Shown piece by piece: positions 22,260-31,751 of a stretch of DNA of 64,000 bases (the stretch's first letter is position 1; the number at the start of each line of letters is the position of its first letter). The notes beneath the pieces were generated by a model. The model ran no database searches, was not told where the DNA came from, and saw only the letters and a list, made by a program, of their open reading frames with translations. Source of the stretch: Murimonas intestini (lineage in GTDB: Bacteria; Bacillota; Clostridia; Lachnospirales; Lachnospiraceae); NCBI RefSeq assembly GCF_024622195.1, contig NZ_JANKBI010000009.1, positions 130,371 to 194,370 of the forward strand, written 5' to 3'. A program made the position numbers and the translations under genes.

Positions 22260-25200
22260 TTATTTAAAGTAAGCAACACCTGATTCAAATATCTTCAGAT
22301 CTTGATCTCCGTAGATATTGATTGCCACAGATTCATCACGGCGCTCTACGTGGGCCATCTTTCCAAGCACTCTTCCGTCAGGGCTGGTAATTCCCTCGAT
22401 AGCCGCATAGGAACCATTTACATTCCACTCTTCATCTCCTGTAAGTCTGCCGTCAGCGTCACAATACTGGGTAGCCACCTGTCCATTGGCAAACAGCTTG
22501 TCTATCCATTCTCTGCTGGCTACAAAACGTCCTTCCCCATGTGAAGCCGGAGTCGTATAGATTCCTCCCAGTGCAGCGCCTGCCAGCCACGGTGATTTAT
22601 TTGATGCAACCCTTGTATAAACCATCTTGGATATATGGCGTCCCACCGTATTAAAGGTCAAAGTAGGAGAATCTTCTGTCTGACCTGTGATCTCTCCATA
22701 CGGCACCAGTCCCAGCTTGATTAAAGCCTGGAATCCATTGCAGATACCAAGTGCAAGTCCGTCTCTTTCATTTAACAGACGCATCACAGCTTCCCTGATC
22801 TTGGCATTCTGGAAGGCTGTTGCGAAGAACTTAGCGGAACCATCCGGTTCGTCACCAGCTGAAAATCCTCCCGGGAACATAATGATCTGGGCCTGGTTGA
22901 TGGATTTCTCAAATATCTCCACTGAATCCCTGATATCGTCCGCCGTCAGGTTCCTGAACACTTTTACGTCCACTTCAGCGCCTGCCCTCTCAAAGGCTTT
23001 TGTACTGTCGTATTCGCAGTTTGTACCCGGGAACACAGGTATAAACACCTTCGGCACTGCTACTTTGTTCTTGCATACATATACTTCCTTTGTATTGTAA
23101 AGCCTGTCCGGAATATCGCTCTCAGCCTCAGCATTTGAACGTGTCTTAAACACCTTCTCCAGAGTTCCCATCCATGCTTCCAGGGCCTCTTCCATGGTGA
23201 TTGATACGTCACAATAATCAAAGGCGGCTTTTTCCTGAACTTCGCCTACAACTGTATATGTGATAGAAAGCTCACCAACTTTATCTGACGGAACCTCAGC
23301 CACAATATAGCCGAAGCCTTCTGTAAACAAGTCTCTGGCATCCACATTGTGTTCTACCTTTACTCCGAGTTTATTGCCGAACGCCATCTTGGAGAGCGCA
23401 GCTGCCAGACCATTTGCATCTAATGTATATGCAGAGAGTATCCTTCCCGCTTTCACATCCTCGTGGAACTTTCCATACTGTTCCATGACCTGAGTGTAGA
23501 CAGGCAGATCATATTCATCTCTCTCAATCTTCAGTACGACAAGCTTATTTCCTGCACTCTTGAGCTCAGGTGTGATCATAGTCTTCTCACTGGCCACGTT
23601 AACTGCAAATGAAACGAGAGTCGGCGGCACATCTATTTCGTTGAAGGTACCGGACATACTGTCCTTTCCTCCGATAGAAGGCAGACCAAATCCCAGCTGC
23701 GCAGAATAAGCTCCTAAGAGGGCTGCAAAAGGCTGGCTCCAGCGCTTCGGGTCCTCTGTCATCCTCCTGAAGTATTCCTGGAAGGTAAAACGGATGCTGC
23801 TGAAATCTCCGCCCGCTGCCACGATCTTCGCTACTGACTCCAGAACTGCATACACGGCGCCGTGATACGGACTCCAGCTGGACAGGTAGGGATCAAATCC
23901 ATAGCTCATCATTGTCACTGTGTCTGTCTTGCCTTTTAATACAGGAAGCTTGGCAACCATGGCCTGTGTCTCTGTAAGCTGGTATTTTCCGCCATATGGC
24001 ATAAGAACGCTGCCTGCACCGATGGAGCTGTCAAACATTTCCACAAGTCCCTTCTGTGAGCAGGCATTCAGGCTCTTAAGCGTATCCAGCCATTTTCCCT
24101 TTACATCTGACACTTCTTCCCTGACAAAATACTTGTCTGTCTCAGGCGGCATCTCAACCTCTACAGCTGTCTCCTGATGTGCGCCGTTTGTATCCAGGAA
24201 GGCTCTGGAGATATTGACGATCTCCTCGTCTCTCCAGATAAGCACCAGACGCGGAGCCTCTGTCACTACTGCCACCTCAACTGCCTCCAGGTTCTCCTCA
24301 ACAGAATATTTCAGGAACTCTTCCACATCCTTGGGATCTACTACTACTGCCATACGCTCCTGTGACTCAGAAATAGCGATCTCTGTCCCATCCAGGCCTG
24401 CATATTTTTTCGGTACCTTATCCAGGTAGATATGGAGTCCGTCTGCCAGCTCGCCGATTGCCACAGACACACCGCCTGCACCGAAGTCGTTGCATTTCTT
24501 AATGAGGCGGCTAACCTCCGGACGGCGGAACATACGCTGTATCTTCCTCTCTGTAGGCGCATTTCCCTTCTGTACCTCAGCACCGCAGGTCTCTATAGAT
24601 TCCTCTGTATGCACCTTAGAAGAGCCTGTGGCGCCGCCGCAGCCATCCCTTCCTGTACGTCCGCCCAGAAGAATAATGATATCTCCCGGGTCAGATGTGA
24701 GCCTCTTTACATCTTTTCTGGGGGCAGCGCCCATCACAGCGCCTATCTCCATTCTCTTTGCTGCATAATTGGGATGATAAATCTCTTTCACATATCCCGT
24801 AGCAAGTCCGATCTGGTTTCCGTATGAACTGTAGCCGTGTGCCGCTTCGCGGACCAGCTTCTTCTGGGGCAGCTTGCCTTTCATAGTATCCTGAACAGAC
24901 GCTGTGGGATCTGCTGCTCCTGTCACACGCATAGCCTGATATACATAAGTACGCCCTGAAAGCGGGTCACGGATAGCGCCGCCAAGGCAGGTAGCCGCAC
25001 CTCCGAAAGGCTCGATCTCAGTCGGATGGTTGTGCGTCTCATTTTTAAAGTTCACAAGCCACTCTTGCGTCTCCCCGTCAATCTCCACCGGAACTACAAT
25101 ACTGCACGCATTGATTTCATCAGATTCTTCCTGGTCTTCCAGTTTTCCTTCTTTTTTCAATTTGCGCATCGCCATCAGCGCCAGATCCATCAGGCAGACA

Positions 25201-26015
25201 AATTTATCTTTTCTGCCCCTGAATATCTCTTCCCTGTCAGCCAGGTACTTCTGATATGTGCCTTCAATGGGGGCTCTGTAATAACCGTCATCAAATTTGA
25301 CATCTGTCAGTTCCGTGGAAAAGGTGGTATGACGGCAATGGTCAGACCAGTATGTATCCAGCACGCGGATCTCTGTCATGGACGGATCTCTGTTCTCTTC
25401 ATTCTTAAAATAATTCTGGATATGGAGGAAGTCTTTAAATGTCATGGCCAGGTTCAGTGATCTGTAAAGCTCTTCTAATGCTCCCTCTTCCATACCGGTA
25501 AAGCCGTCAAAGATTTTCACATCTGCAGGCTCTTCAAACCTGGTGATGAGCGTGTCCGGTTTCTCAAGGCCTGTTTCCCTAGAGTCTACCGGGTTGATAC
25601 AGTATGCCTTAATTGCCTGATATTCTTCATCGCTTATATTTCCTTCAATAACATAAGTAGTTGCGGAGCGGATGACAGGTTCTTCATCTTCATTTAGAAA
25701 TTTCACACATTGTACTGCTGAATCTGCCCTCTGACCAAACTGTCCGGGCAGAAATTCCACTGAAAACACCTTAGAACCTTCAGGGAACGGATACTCTTCT
25801 TCATACAGGGTATCTACAGGCGGTTCTGAAAATACTGTCCTGCAGGCTCTTTTAAAGACCTCATCAGAAATATTCTCCACGTCATAGCGGATCAGGACAT
25901 GTACTGCGCTCATCCCCTCCACACCCAGATAACTTCTGATCTCATGCCTTAAATCCTTCGCCTGTACTGCAAAATCAGGCTTCTTCTCAACATATACTCT
26001 TCTTACGCTACTCAT
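22260..26015 (-). CDS. purL: Phosphoribosylformylglycinamidine synthase, single-chain
   Basis: ATG 26015 follows GGAGG by 5 bases; an upstream in-frame ATG at 26027 overlaps that site. The 1251-residue enzyme fuses the PurS-like, PurL synthetase and PurQ glutaminase parts. The ATP and FGAR regions include NHPTEIEPFGGAATCLGG, GGRTGRDGCGGATGSS and FGAGGVSVAIGELADGL. The C-terminal glutaminase has the nucleophile in GICNGFQAL and the His in ASHGEGRF. It converts FGAR, glutamine and ATP to FGAM, step 4 of purine synthesis. It has its own promoter (26092-26120) and a strong terminator. Confidence 0.95.
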   Translation of the reverse strand: MSSVRRVYVEKKPDFAVQAKDLRHEIRSYLGVEGMSAVHVLIRYDVENISDEVFKRACRTVFSEPPVDTLYEEEYPFPEGSKVFSVEFLPGQFGQRADSAVQCVKFLNEDEEPVIRSATTYVIEGNISDEEYQAIKAYCINPVDSRETGLEKPDTLITRFEEPADVKIFDGFTGMEEGALEELYRSLNLAMTFKDFLHIQNYFKNEENRDPSMTEIRVLDTYWSDHCRHTTFSTELTDVKFDDGYYRAPIEGTYQKYLADREEIFRGRKDKFVCLMDLALMAMRKLKKEGKLEDQEESDEINACSIVVPVEIDGETQEWLVNFKNETHNHPTEIEPFGGAATCLGGAIRDPLSGRTYVYQAMRVTGAADPTASVQDTMKGKLPQKKLVREAAHGYSSYGNQIGLATGYVKEIYHPNYAAKRMEIGAVMGAAPRKDVKRLTSDPGDIIILLGGRTGRDGCGGATGSSKVHTEESIETCGAEVQKGNAPTERKIQRMFRRPEVSRLIKKCNDFGAGGVSVAIGELADGLHIYLDKVPKKYAGLDGTEIAISESQERMAVVVDPKDVEEFLKYSVEENLEAVEVAVVTEAPRLVLIWRDEEIVNISRAFLDTNGAHQETAVEVEMPPETDKYFVREEVSDVKGKWLDTLKSLNACSQKGLVEMFDSSIGAGSVLMPYGGKYQLTETQAMVAKLPVLKGKTDTVTMMSYGFDPYLSSWSPYHGAVYAVLESVAKIVAAGGDFSSIRFTFQEYFRRMTEDPKRWSQPFAALLGAYSAQLGFGLPSIGGKDSMSGTFNEIDVPPTLVSFAVNVASEKTMITPELKSAGNKLVVLKIERDEYDLPVYTQVMEQYGKFHEDVKAGRILSAYTLDANGLAAALSKMAFGNKLGVKVEHNVDARDLFTEGFGYIVAEVPSDKVGELSITYTVVGEVQEKAAFDYCDVSITMEEALEAWMGTLEKVFKTRSNAEAESDIPDRLYNTKEVYVCKNKVAVPKVFIPVFPGTNCEYDSTKAFERAGAEVDVKVFRNLTADDIRDSVEIFEKSINQAQIIMFPGGFSAGDEPDGSAKFFATAFQNAKIREAVMRLLNERDGLALGICNGFQALIKLGLVPYGEITGQTEDSPTLTFNTVGRHISKMVYTRVASNKSPWLAGAALGGIYTTPASHGEGRFVASREWIDKLFANGQVATQYCDADGRLTGDEEWNVNGSYAAIEGITSPDGRVLGKMAHVERRDESVAINIYGDQDLKIFESGVAYFK

Positions 26016-26091
26016 AGCTTCCTCCATACTCTGTGTTATTCACGCCACTGCGGAGAGCCGGATTCGACATAATCCGGCGCCCTTCGTAATC

Positions 26092-26120
26092 ATTTTACCA
26101 CCCTATGCTGTATCTTGCAA
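26092..26120 (-). promoter_or_regulatory. Promoter of purL
   Basis: On the minus strand TTGCAA (26115-26120) and TAAAAT (26092-26097) are 17 bp apart. A small CCGGATT/AATCCGG hairpin (26058-26077) lies in the leader. Confidence 0.55.
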
Positions 26121-26125
26121 GATTT

Positions 26126-27838
26126 TTAGAAAGCATGGTTCCCTGCCACTAAAGCTTCAGTTACCGCCATCACCTCATCGAGTGCAGCTTTTTTCTGTAT
26201 CCTCTTATCTCTTGTCACAATTTCGCAGCAGCCTTCCTTCATATTCCGCGGGCTGACTATGACCCTCACAGGCACTCCCAGCAGGTCAGCCTCTGAGAAC
26301 ATCACACCTGCGCTGATGCTCCTGTCATCATATATCACCTCAATGCCGGCATTTGTCATCTCTTCATAGAGCCTGTCTGCATATTCCTTTACCTCTCTGT
26401 TGTCAGGCCTTACGCAGCACAGATGGACCTGCCAGGGCGCTATTGCCGCAGGCCAGACAGGTCCGTATTCATCATGGTGTGCCTCGCAGACAGATGCCGC
26501 CAGACGCCCTATGCCGATGCCATAACAGCCCATCACAGGATAATGCTCTTTCCCTTCTTTATCCAGATACTTCATTTCCATGCTTTCTGTATATTTTTTA
26601 CCCAGCTGAAATATATTTCCAACCTCTATCCCTCTGGATATTTTTATTGAGTGTTTTTTGCATTCCGGACAGATACCATTCTCTTTTATTTTTGCAAAAT
26701 CATGGTACACCGCATCAGGACAGTCCCGCTCCATACACAGTCCTGTGTAATGATGCTCCTCTGTATTCCCTCCGCAGGACAGATTGCAGCCGCCCCTCAA
26801 TGAGTCATCATACAGCACTGTAAAATCTCCGTCTAAATGATAAGGTCCGATATATCCCGGATGAAGACCGCTGTCCTCCGTGATATCCGCTGGCCGTATC
26901 TCATCCCCTAACCAGTTCCTCACCTTTGTCTCATTGACTTCCAGGTCCCCTCTTATGAACAGGACTACGAGCCTGCCATCTGAGCATTTCTGATAGACTA
27001 CTGCCTTGCATGACTTCTCCCTGCTGCTCTTAAGAAATTCGCATACCTCCTCTATCGTATGGATGTCAGGAGTATAGACAAGACTAAGTTCCTTAAATGG
27101 CTCGCTCTCGTTCCTTATAATGCTTGCGGCGCTCTCCACATTTGACTTATACCCGCATTCTTCACACACTGCAATGGAATCCTCCCCTGCCGGAGTGAGC
27201 AGCATGAATTCATGTGAAAGGCTCCCTCCCATCATTCCTGAATCAGAGGCAACTGCTATAGTTTCAGGGATCCCTGCCCTTTCAAATATCCTTTCATAAG
27301 CCCTGAAGCATTTCTCATAATATTCCTCCATATCCTCCTGGGAGGTGTGGAAAGAATATGCATCCTTCATAGTAAATTCTCTGACACGGATAAGTCCCGC
27401 CCTTGGCCTGGCCTCATCTCTGAACTTAGTCTGGATCTGATATATCATAAAAGGATATTTTGCATAGCTTTTTCCATACTCCCGGACAAGCTGCACAGCC
27501 GCCTCCTCATGGGTCATCCCCAGAACCATCCGGCTTTCGTTTCTGTCCTCAAACCGCAGCAGTTCACTGCCCACACTGTCATATCTGCCTGACTCCTCCC
27601 ACAGAGAGGCCGGAAGAGCTACAGGAAACTGTACCTCCTGTCCGTCGATGGCTTCCATCTCCTCCCTGATAATGCCCTCAATTTTTCTGCATACTCTTCT
27701 CAGAGGCGTATACTGAGAATAGATCCCATTCGCCACATACTTCATATATCCACCTCTCACCATGAGTGCATGGCTGTCAATACTGCAGTCTGAAGGCCTC
27801 TCCTTAAAACGTTCACCTACCAGTTTCTCAATCTTCAT
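26126..27838 (-). CDS. proS: Prolyl-tRNA synthetase (bacterial type)
   Basis: The 570-residue class II synthetase has motif 2 around KFRDEARPRAGLIRVREFTM, an inserted editing domain in the middle (about 225-380), and the motif 3 region GCYGIGIGRLAASVCEAHHD. It charges tRNA-Pro. The gene lies behind a T-box leader with terminator, so uncharged tRNA-Pro should switch it on. A palindromic repeat separates the terminator from the ribosome site. Confidence 0.95.
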   Translation of the reverse strand: MKIEKLVGERFKERPSDCSIDSHALMVRGGYMKYVANGIYSQYTPLRRVCRKIEGIIREEMEAIDGQEVQFPVALPASLWEESGRYDSVGSELLRFEDRNESRMVLGMTHEEAAVQLVREYGKSYAKYPFMIYQIQTKFRDEARPRAGLIRVREFTMKDAYSFHTSQEDMEEYYEKCFRAYERIFERAGIPETIAVASDSGMMGGSLSHEFMLLTPAGEDSIAVCEECGYKSNVESAASIIRNESEPFKELSLVYTPDIHTIEEVCEFLKSSREKSCKAVVYQKCSDGRLVVLFIRGDLEVNETKVRNWLGDEIRPADITEDSGLHPGYIGPYHLDGDFTVLYDDSLRGGCNLSCGGNTEEHHYTGLCMERDCPDAVYHDFAKIKENGICPECKKHSIKISRGIEVGNIFQLGKKYTESMEMKYLDKEGKEHYPVMGCYGIGIGRLAASVCEAHHDEYGPVWPAAIAPWQVHLCCVRPDNREVKEYADRLYEEMTNAGIEVIYDDRSISAGVMFSEADLLGVPVRVIVSPRNMKEGCCEIVTRDKRIQKKAALDEVMAVTEALVAGNHAF

Positions 27839-27872
27839 TTTTACATTCTCCTTTCTTTTCAGGTAAAAAATG

Positions 27873-27898
27873 GTTACTATTCACGGAGTGAACAGTAA
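27873..27898. repeat. Dispersed palindrome between the T-box terminator and proS
   Basis: Arms TTACTATTCAC and GTGAACAGTAA pair at 10 of 11 positions around GGA. It lies 7 bases from the T-run of the T-box terminator, so the proS leader carries a second hairpin. Confidence 0.6.
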
Positions 27899-27904
27899 AA
27901 AAAA

Positions 27905-28186
27905 ATGCCCTAAACCGGTATGAAACCAGTTTAGGGCGAATATCTCAATATCCGTGTTACCACCTAAATTCAGAGACTTATCTCTGCTCTCGCGGGTACG
28001 GGGCGCACGCGCCTGATACCTTTTCCCTGTAACGGTGGAAATCCGTCAGCTCCTACTTATCTCTGTTCGGCCTGAGGCTCAAAGACCGGTTCAGTTCCCT
28101 TCCCATAAAGCCTCGCACCTGCCGGCTTCTCTCTGGATGTTCCAGGATCCTACTATCTCTTATCAATGCCTTTTACTGTTTAACGA
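27905..28186 (-). promoter_or_regulatory. T-box riboswitch controlling proS
   Basis: The minus strand shows a long structured leader with a stem I region (AGAGAGAAGCC bulge), the T-box AGGTGGTAACACGG (27951-27965) and a terminator CCCTAAACTGG/CCGGTTTAGGG followed by TTTTTTTTT (27905-27938). The T-box bulge pairs with the free CCA end of uncharged tRNA and prevents termination. I could not place the proline specifier codon with confidence; the gene context gives the specificity. Confidence 0.85.
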
Positions 28187-28215
28187 ATCTTATCACACTT
28201 CAATGATAAAGTCAA
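28187..28215 (-). promoter_or_regulatory. Promoter of the T-box-proS transcript
   Basis: On the minus strand TTGACT (28210-28215) and TAAGAT (28187-28192) are 17 bp apart. The -35 overlaps the stop codon of the upstream lectin-domain gene. Confidence 0.7.
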
Positions 28216-29357
28216 TTCCCCGGCTGCTCTGTTTCCATAAGAAAACCTATCTTACCGGCATAATACTGGCTTACATCATCAGGCGCATCATTCCACACCC
28301 ACTCGTCATCCACATAGTACATGACAAGATAATGCTCCAGGCCCTGGTCATTATTCGGCTCACCCGGCGCCCATTTGGAGTACGTAAATTCATCCCCGTT
28401 TGACCATTTAAAGGTTCCGCCGGTGCTCAGATTCTCTGCGCCCAGCCATACTACCTTGACCGTGGGATCTTTGGCGATCTCAGCCTCTGCCATTTTCTGC
28501 TCTTCCTCCGACGTTACTGATGCCAGATATCCTCCATGCTCCTGGCAGTATTTAAGCGCCTCTGACCATGTATAATCACCCTTTACAAGCGTATAGCTGC
28601 GGACAGTTTTCTCCGTTTCCGTCTGGGCCGCTGTCTCTGTCTGTTTCTGTGCCTCCGTCTGCTTCTGTGTCTCTGGCTGTTTCTGCTGGTCTGTCTGCTG
28701 TGTTTCAGACTGCGGCGGCTTTACAGCCTGGGTCTGTGCCTGCGCGGGCTTCTCTGTCTGCGCCTGCTTTTTCGTCTCCTGCTGCTTCACCGACTCTGTC
28801 TGTCCCCTGCTCTCTGTTTCTTTTTCTGACTGTTTTCCGTCACTCTCCAGCTGTCCGCTTATCTGCTTTTCTGCCGGGGCAGATTCATTTTGATTCTTAA
28901 CTATTAAAAAGATTCCGGCCGCGATACTGACGATCAGAAGCACGATAAGGATACTTAAGACTATCACAAGCCCCGTATTCTTTCCCGGCCCTTTCCCTGA
29001 GGGGCCTCCCTGCTGCCTCCCGCCTGGGCTTCCGCCTGCATTTCCTCCGGGACGGCCTCCGCCGTAGACCGGAGGCACATTTCCGTATGGACCTCCCGAC
29101 GGTCCGTTATAAGGTCGGTCTCCCTGAGGCCCTCTGTACGCCTGGCCTCCGGGACGGTTTCCTGGTGCATTCACCCGGCCTCCGGGGCGGCCTTCTGGTG
29201 TATTTGCCTGACCTCCAGGGCGGTCTTCTGGTATATTCATCTGACCGCCGTTCTGGGCATATCCCGGTCCCCTGACAGGTGTCTGGACCGGTTCCCCGCA
29301 ATTAGGACAGAATTTACCGCCCTCCTCTATCTTTGTGCCGCATTTTTTGCAAAACAT
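28212..29357 (-). CDS. Zinc-ribbon membrane protein with C-type lectin-like domain
   Basis: The 381-residue protein has four parts: a zinc ribbon (CKKCG and CPNCG, residues 3-22); a Gly/Pro/Arg-rich stretch with RPGGQ repeats (about 30-125); one membrane helix (about 128-153); and a Gln/Thr/Glu-rich stalk ending in a C-type lectin-like domain (about 255-375). The lectin part keeps WLGAENL, WAPGEPNN and WND, the residues that bind Ca2+ and sugar in EPN-type lectins. The ribbon should be inside the cell and the lectin outside. It follows a second zinc-ribbon membrane protein on the same strand. Ligand unknown. Confidence 0.8.
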   Translation of the reverse strand: MFCKKCGTKIEEGGKFCPNCGEPVQTPVRGPGYAQNGGQMNIPEDRPGGQANTPEGRPGGRVNAPGNRPGGQAYRGPQGDRPYNGPSGGPYGNVPPVYGGGRPGGNAGGSPGGRQQGGPSGKGPGKNTGLVIVLSILIVLLIVSIAAGIFLIVKNQNESAPAEKQISGQLESDGKQSEKETESRGQTESVKQQETKKQAQTEKPAQAQTQAVKPPQSETQQTDQQKQPETQKQTEAQKQTETAAQTETEKTVRSYTLVKGDYTWSEALKYCQEHGGYLASVTSEEEQKMAEAEIAKDPTVKVVWLGAENLSTGGTFKWSNGDEFTYSKWAPGEPNNDQGLEHYLVMYYVDDEWVWNDAPDDVSQYYAGKIGFLMETEQPGN

Positions 29358-29403
29358 ACTGAACCCTCACTTTCTCACTCCCGCGTCTGCGCTCACATGT
29401 CTT

Positions 29404-31671
29404 CTAAAATAATACTCCCTGCAGGATACTCTCTACATTCTCATCCAGCAGGCTGAAGTTTCCGTCTTCCGTATAGAGCTTAAGGTCCCCTGCCAGATCT
29501 TTGGAGCTGTAGTCAGACAATACAGCTAACCCTGTGCCGGGCAGCTCCAGATACATATGTACGTCCTCAGCTATGGTCTTTATCTCTGTTCCGTCATAGC
29601 TTTTCATTACTCCGCGCTGCTTTTCTTCATTGTAATCAGATGCATATACCACCGACAGTGCCTCAGAGAGAGGTCTGGGGGAATATTTGTAGACATCTGT
29701 ATCTATCTTTTTCCCGTCGCACCAGAGATCTCCTTTGGAATTATTTTCATCCTTTATGTAGTACATGCTCCCGTTCAGTATACATGAAAGATAAGTCACA
29801 TTCTGATCTACTTCCGCAATATTTAATGTCCCATCCTCCTGGATGTCTATCCTGACCAGCTTAGGTATGATATTCTCCTCATTGTGCAGCAATACTCCGG
29901 CTATCCCTGTCTCCTCCTCAAAGCTGGACTGGTAGATGCCAAATCCGGGCGCAATGGCAGTTACATCCCTGCCTGCTGTCGCACAGACAGCAGTATTTTC
30001 AAATACAGCTGTTTCTATAGCTGATTCAGCCTCCGCAAAATCCTGAAAATCTGAAAGCTTCAGTTTCTTCTCTGACGGCGGCTTTATGCTCTCATATATG
30101 ATACCCTTATTCCAGCCCGGATAATCAAGACTGCCATTAAAATTCTCTTCAATAACACCCGCTTCTCCGTCCCCATAAAAACAGAGCTGCCTCTTCTCTA
30201 TACTTATATCTAAACTGTTCAGCTGTTCTCTCAGCTTATCCCTGGCTGTCTTCTCTTCATAAGCTTCCACTGCCTTCTGATATGCCTCTTCATCAGGCAC
30301 GTAAACCTTCTTATTGCTTCCGCTTGACTTCTCCGTCTTCTGTATCTGGAAATCTTCCTGGGCCGGATAGCTCAAAATCTCATCTGACGCCTTCATGTCA
30401 TCATCAACGAAGGCTGTCCAGTCCATGTTGTCATCAGACGGCTCCTTCATATAATAAAATGTCTCAAGATTTTCATCTCCGGGCCGGGCACTTTGTACAT
30501 CCGAATCAACTTTGATTCTTTCCTGTCCTCCCCTCTGAAGATACAGAACCTTATCCCTCAGGTAGATAAAACTTCTCATATCTTCAGAATATCCTGCCAG
30601 GGTTGCCTCAGAAGCTATCTTTTCATTTTCAGCCTCTTTCTCCGTCAGCGCCCTCACATACAGATCACCCTCTACTGCCGCATCCGTATTATGTACATTC
30701 TGTATCCATGTCACCATCGTACCGCTCTTGTTTACCTTGAAATCATATACACCGGCGGCAAGCTTTTCTTTTTCTTCTCCGTCCTTCAGGTACAGGGCCT
30801 TGTCTTCTCCCCCCGTATAAACGATCCTGCCGTCCGGGAGCAGCTCATACACAGTCACTTCATCTGCAATATATTCCACATCACCTGTATCAAGACTGCG
30901 CCTGCACAGTTCAAATGAATAATCGACCGTGTCAGATTTTTTATCAGGATAATAGATATATGAATGATCTTCTGAATATCTGATCCTGTTTTTCACAAGA
31001 TATCCTGAGATGCCTCCCACATCATAGGAAATGCTTGACATTTCCAGATCATAAAATTCTTTTTCCGGCTCTTTTTGGGAGGCGTCAATTGCCCATGCCT
31101 CGCCGCCCTTTGTATAAAGTACCTGGCCGTATCTTCCTGCTGACGGTCCATCGCTCAGCAGCATCCAGCCTGCAATGCCTCCCGCTGCCAGCAAAACTGC
31201 TGCTGCACCGATCATTGCTTTTTTCTTCTTTCCCTGCCAGATCTTTTGCGGCCTGACAGTACTTTCGTCATCCACATGAAGTATTCCCTCATCAGGCACA
31301 GGCACTATCCCCGGCTCCGTCCGCACATCCTCCTCAGGAGACTCATCCCTGTCCTTCCCGTGCCGGCCCAGTTTTTTCACCTTAAGGATTCCAGCCTGCC
31401 TGGCCTTTTTCTTCGGCACACCGCCGCCTGACGCATTCCCCCAGTCATATCCGCATGCCATCTCCTGCTCGCCCTCGTTCCCGCCGTCAACAGGCCTGCC
31501 GCAGTTGGGGCAGAACTGGGCGTCCGCCCTTAATATCCTTCCGCAGTTAATACAGAACCTCTTTTCCCCGTCACCGGCTGTCCCTAAATCTTCTGACTCG
31601 ACCCTCCAGCCGCAGCTGCCGCAAAATACATCATCCGGTGCCAGTTCCTTACCACATTGTTTGCATACCAT
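29404..31671 (-). CDS. Double zinc-ribbon, single-pass protein with large extracellular domain
   Basis: The start is ATG 31671, after GGGAGGAAGATATC. The 755-residue product has two zinc ribbons (CKQCG..CGSCG and CINCG..CPNCG, within the first 65 residues), a basic linker, one membrane helix (about 175-193, AMIGAAAVLLAAGGIAGWML) and about 560 extracellular residues. The outer part has repeated phrases such as VLYTKGGEAWAID, GRIVYTGGEDKALYLKDGE and GTMVTWIQNV, which look like blades of a beta-propeller. I recognise no enzyme motif. It may form a sensor or envelope pair with the lectin-domain gene downstream. Confidence 0.7.
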   Translation of the reverse strand: MVCKQCGKELAPDDVFCGSCGWRVESEDLGTAGDGEKRFCINCGRILRADAQFCPNCGRPVDGGNEGEQEMACGYDWGNASGGGVPKKKARQAGILKVKKLGRHGKDRDESPEEDVRTEPGIVPVPDEGILHVDDESTVRPQKIWQGKKKKAMIGAAAVLLAAGGIAGWMLLSDGPSAGRYGQVLYTKGGEAWAIDASQKEPEKEFYDLEMSSISYDVGGISGYLVKNRIRYSEDHSYIYYPDKKSDTVDYSFELCRRSLDTGDVEYIADEVTVYELLPDGRIVYTGGEDKALYLKDGEEKEKLAAGVYDFKVNKSGTMVTWIQNVHNTDAAVEGDLYVRALTEKEAENEKIASEATLAGYSEDMRSFIYLRDKVLYLQRGGQERIKVDSDVQSARPGDENLETFYYMKEPSDDNMDWTAFVDDDMKASDEILSYPAQEDFQIQKTEKSSGSNKKVYVPDEEAYQKAVEAYEEKTARDKLREQLNSLDISIEKRQLCFYGDGEAGVIEENFNGSLDYPGWNKGIIYESIKPPSEKKLKLSDFQDFAEAESAIETAVFENTAVCATAGRDVTAIAPGFGIYQSSFEEETGIAGVLLHNEENIIPKLVRIDIQEDGTLNIAEVDQNVTYLSCILNGSMYYIKDENNSKGDLWCDGKKIDTDVYKYSPRPLSEALSVVYASDYNEEKQRGVMKSYDGTEIKTIAEDVHMYLELPGTGLAVLSDYSSKDLAGDLKLYTEDGNFSLLDENVESILQGVLF

Positions 31672-31751
31672 GATATCTTCCTCCCATCTGTGGTATATAC
31701 GCAGCGACATGCTGCATATTACATACAGTATAGCTACTCTCAACCCCCCGG

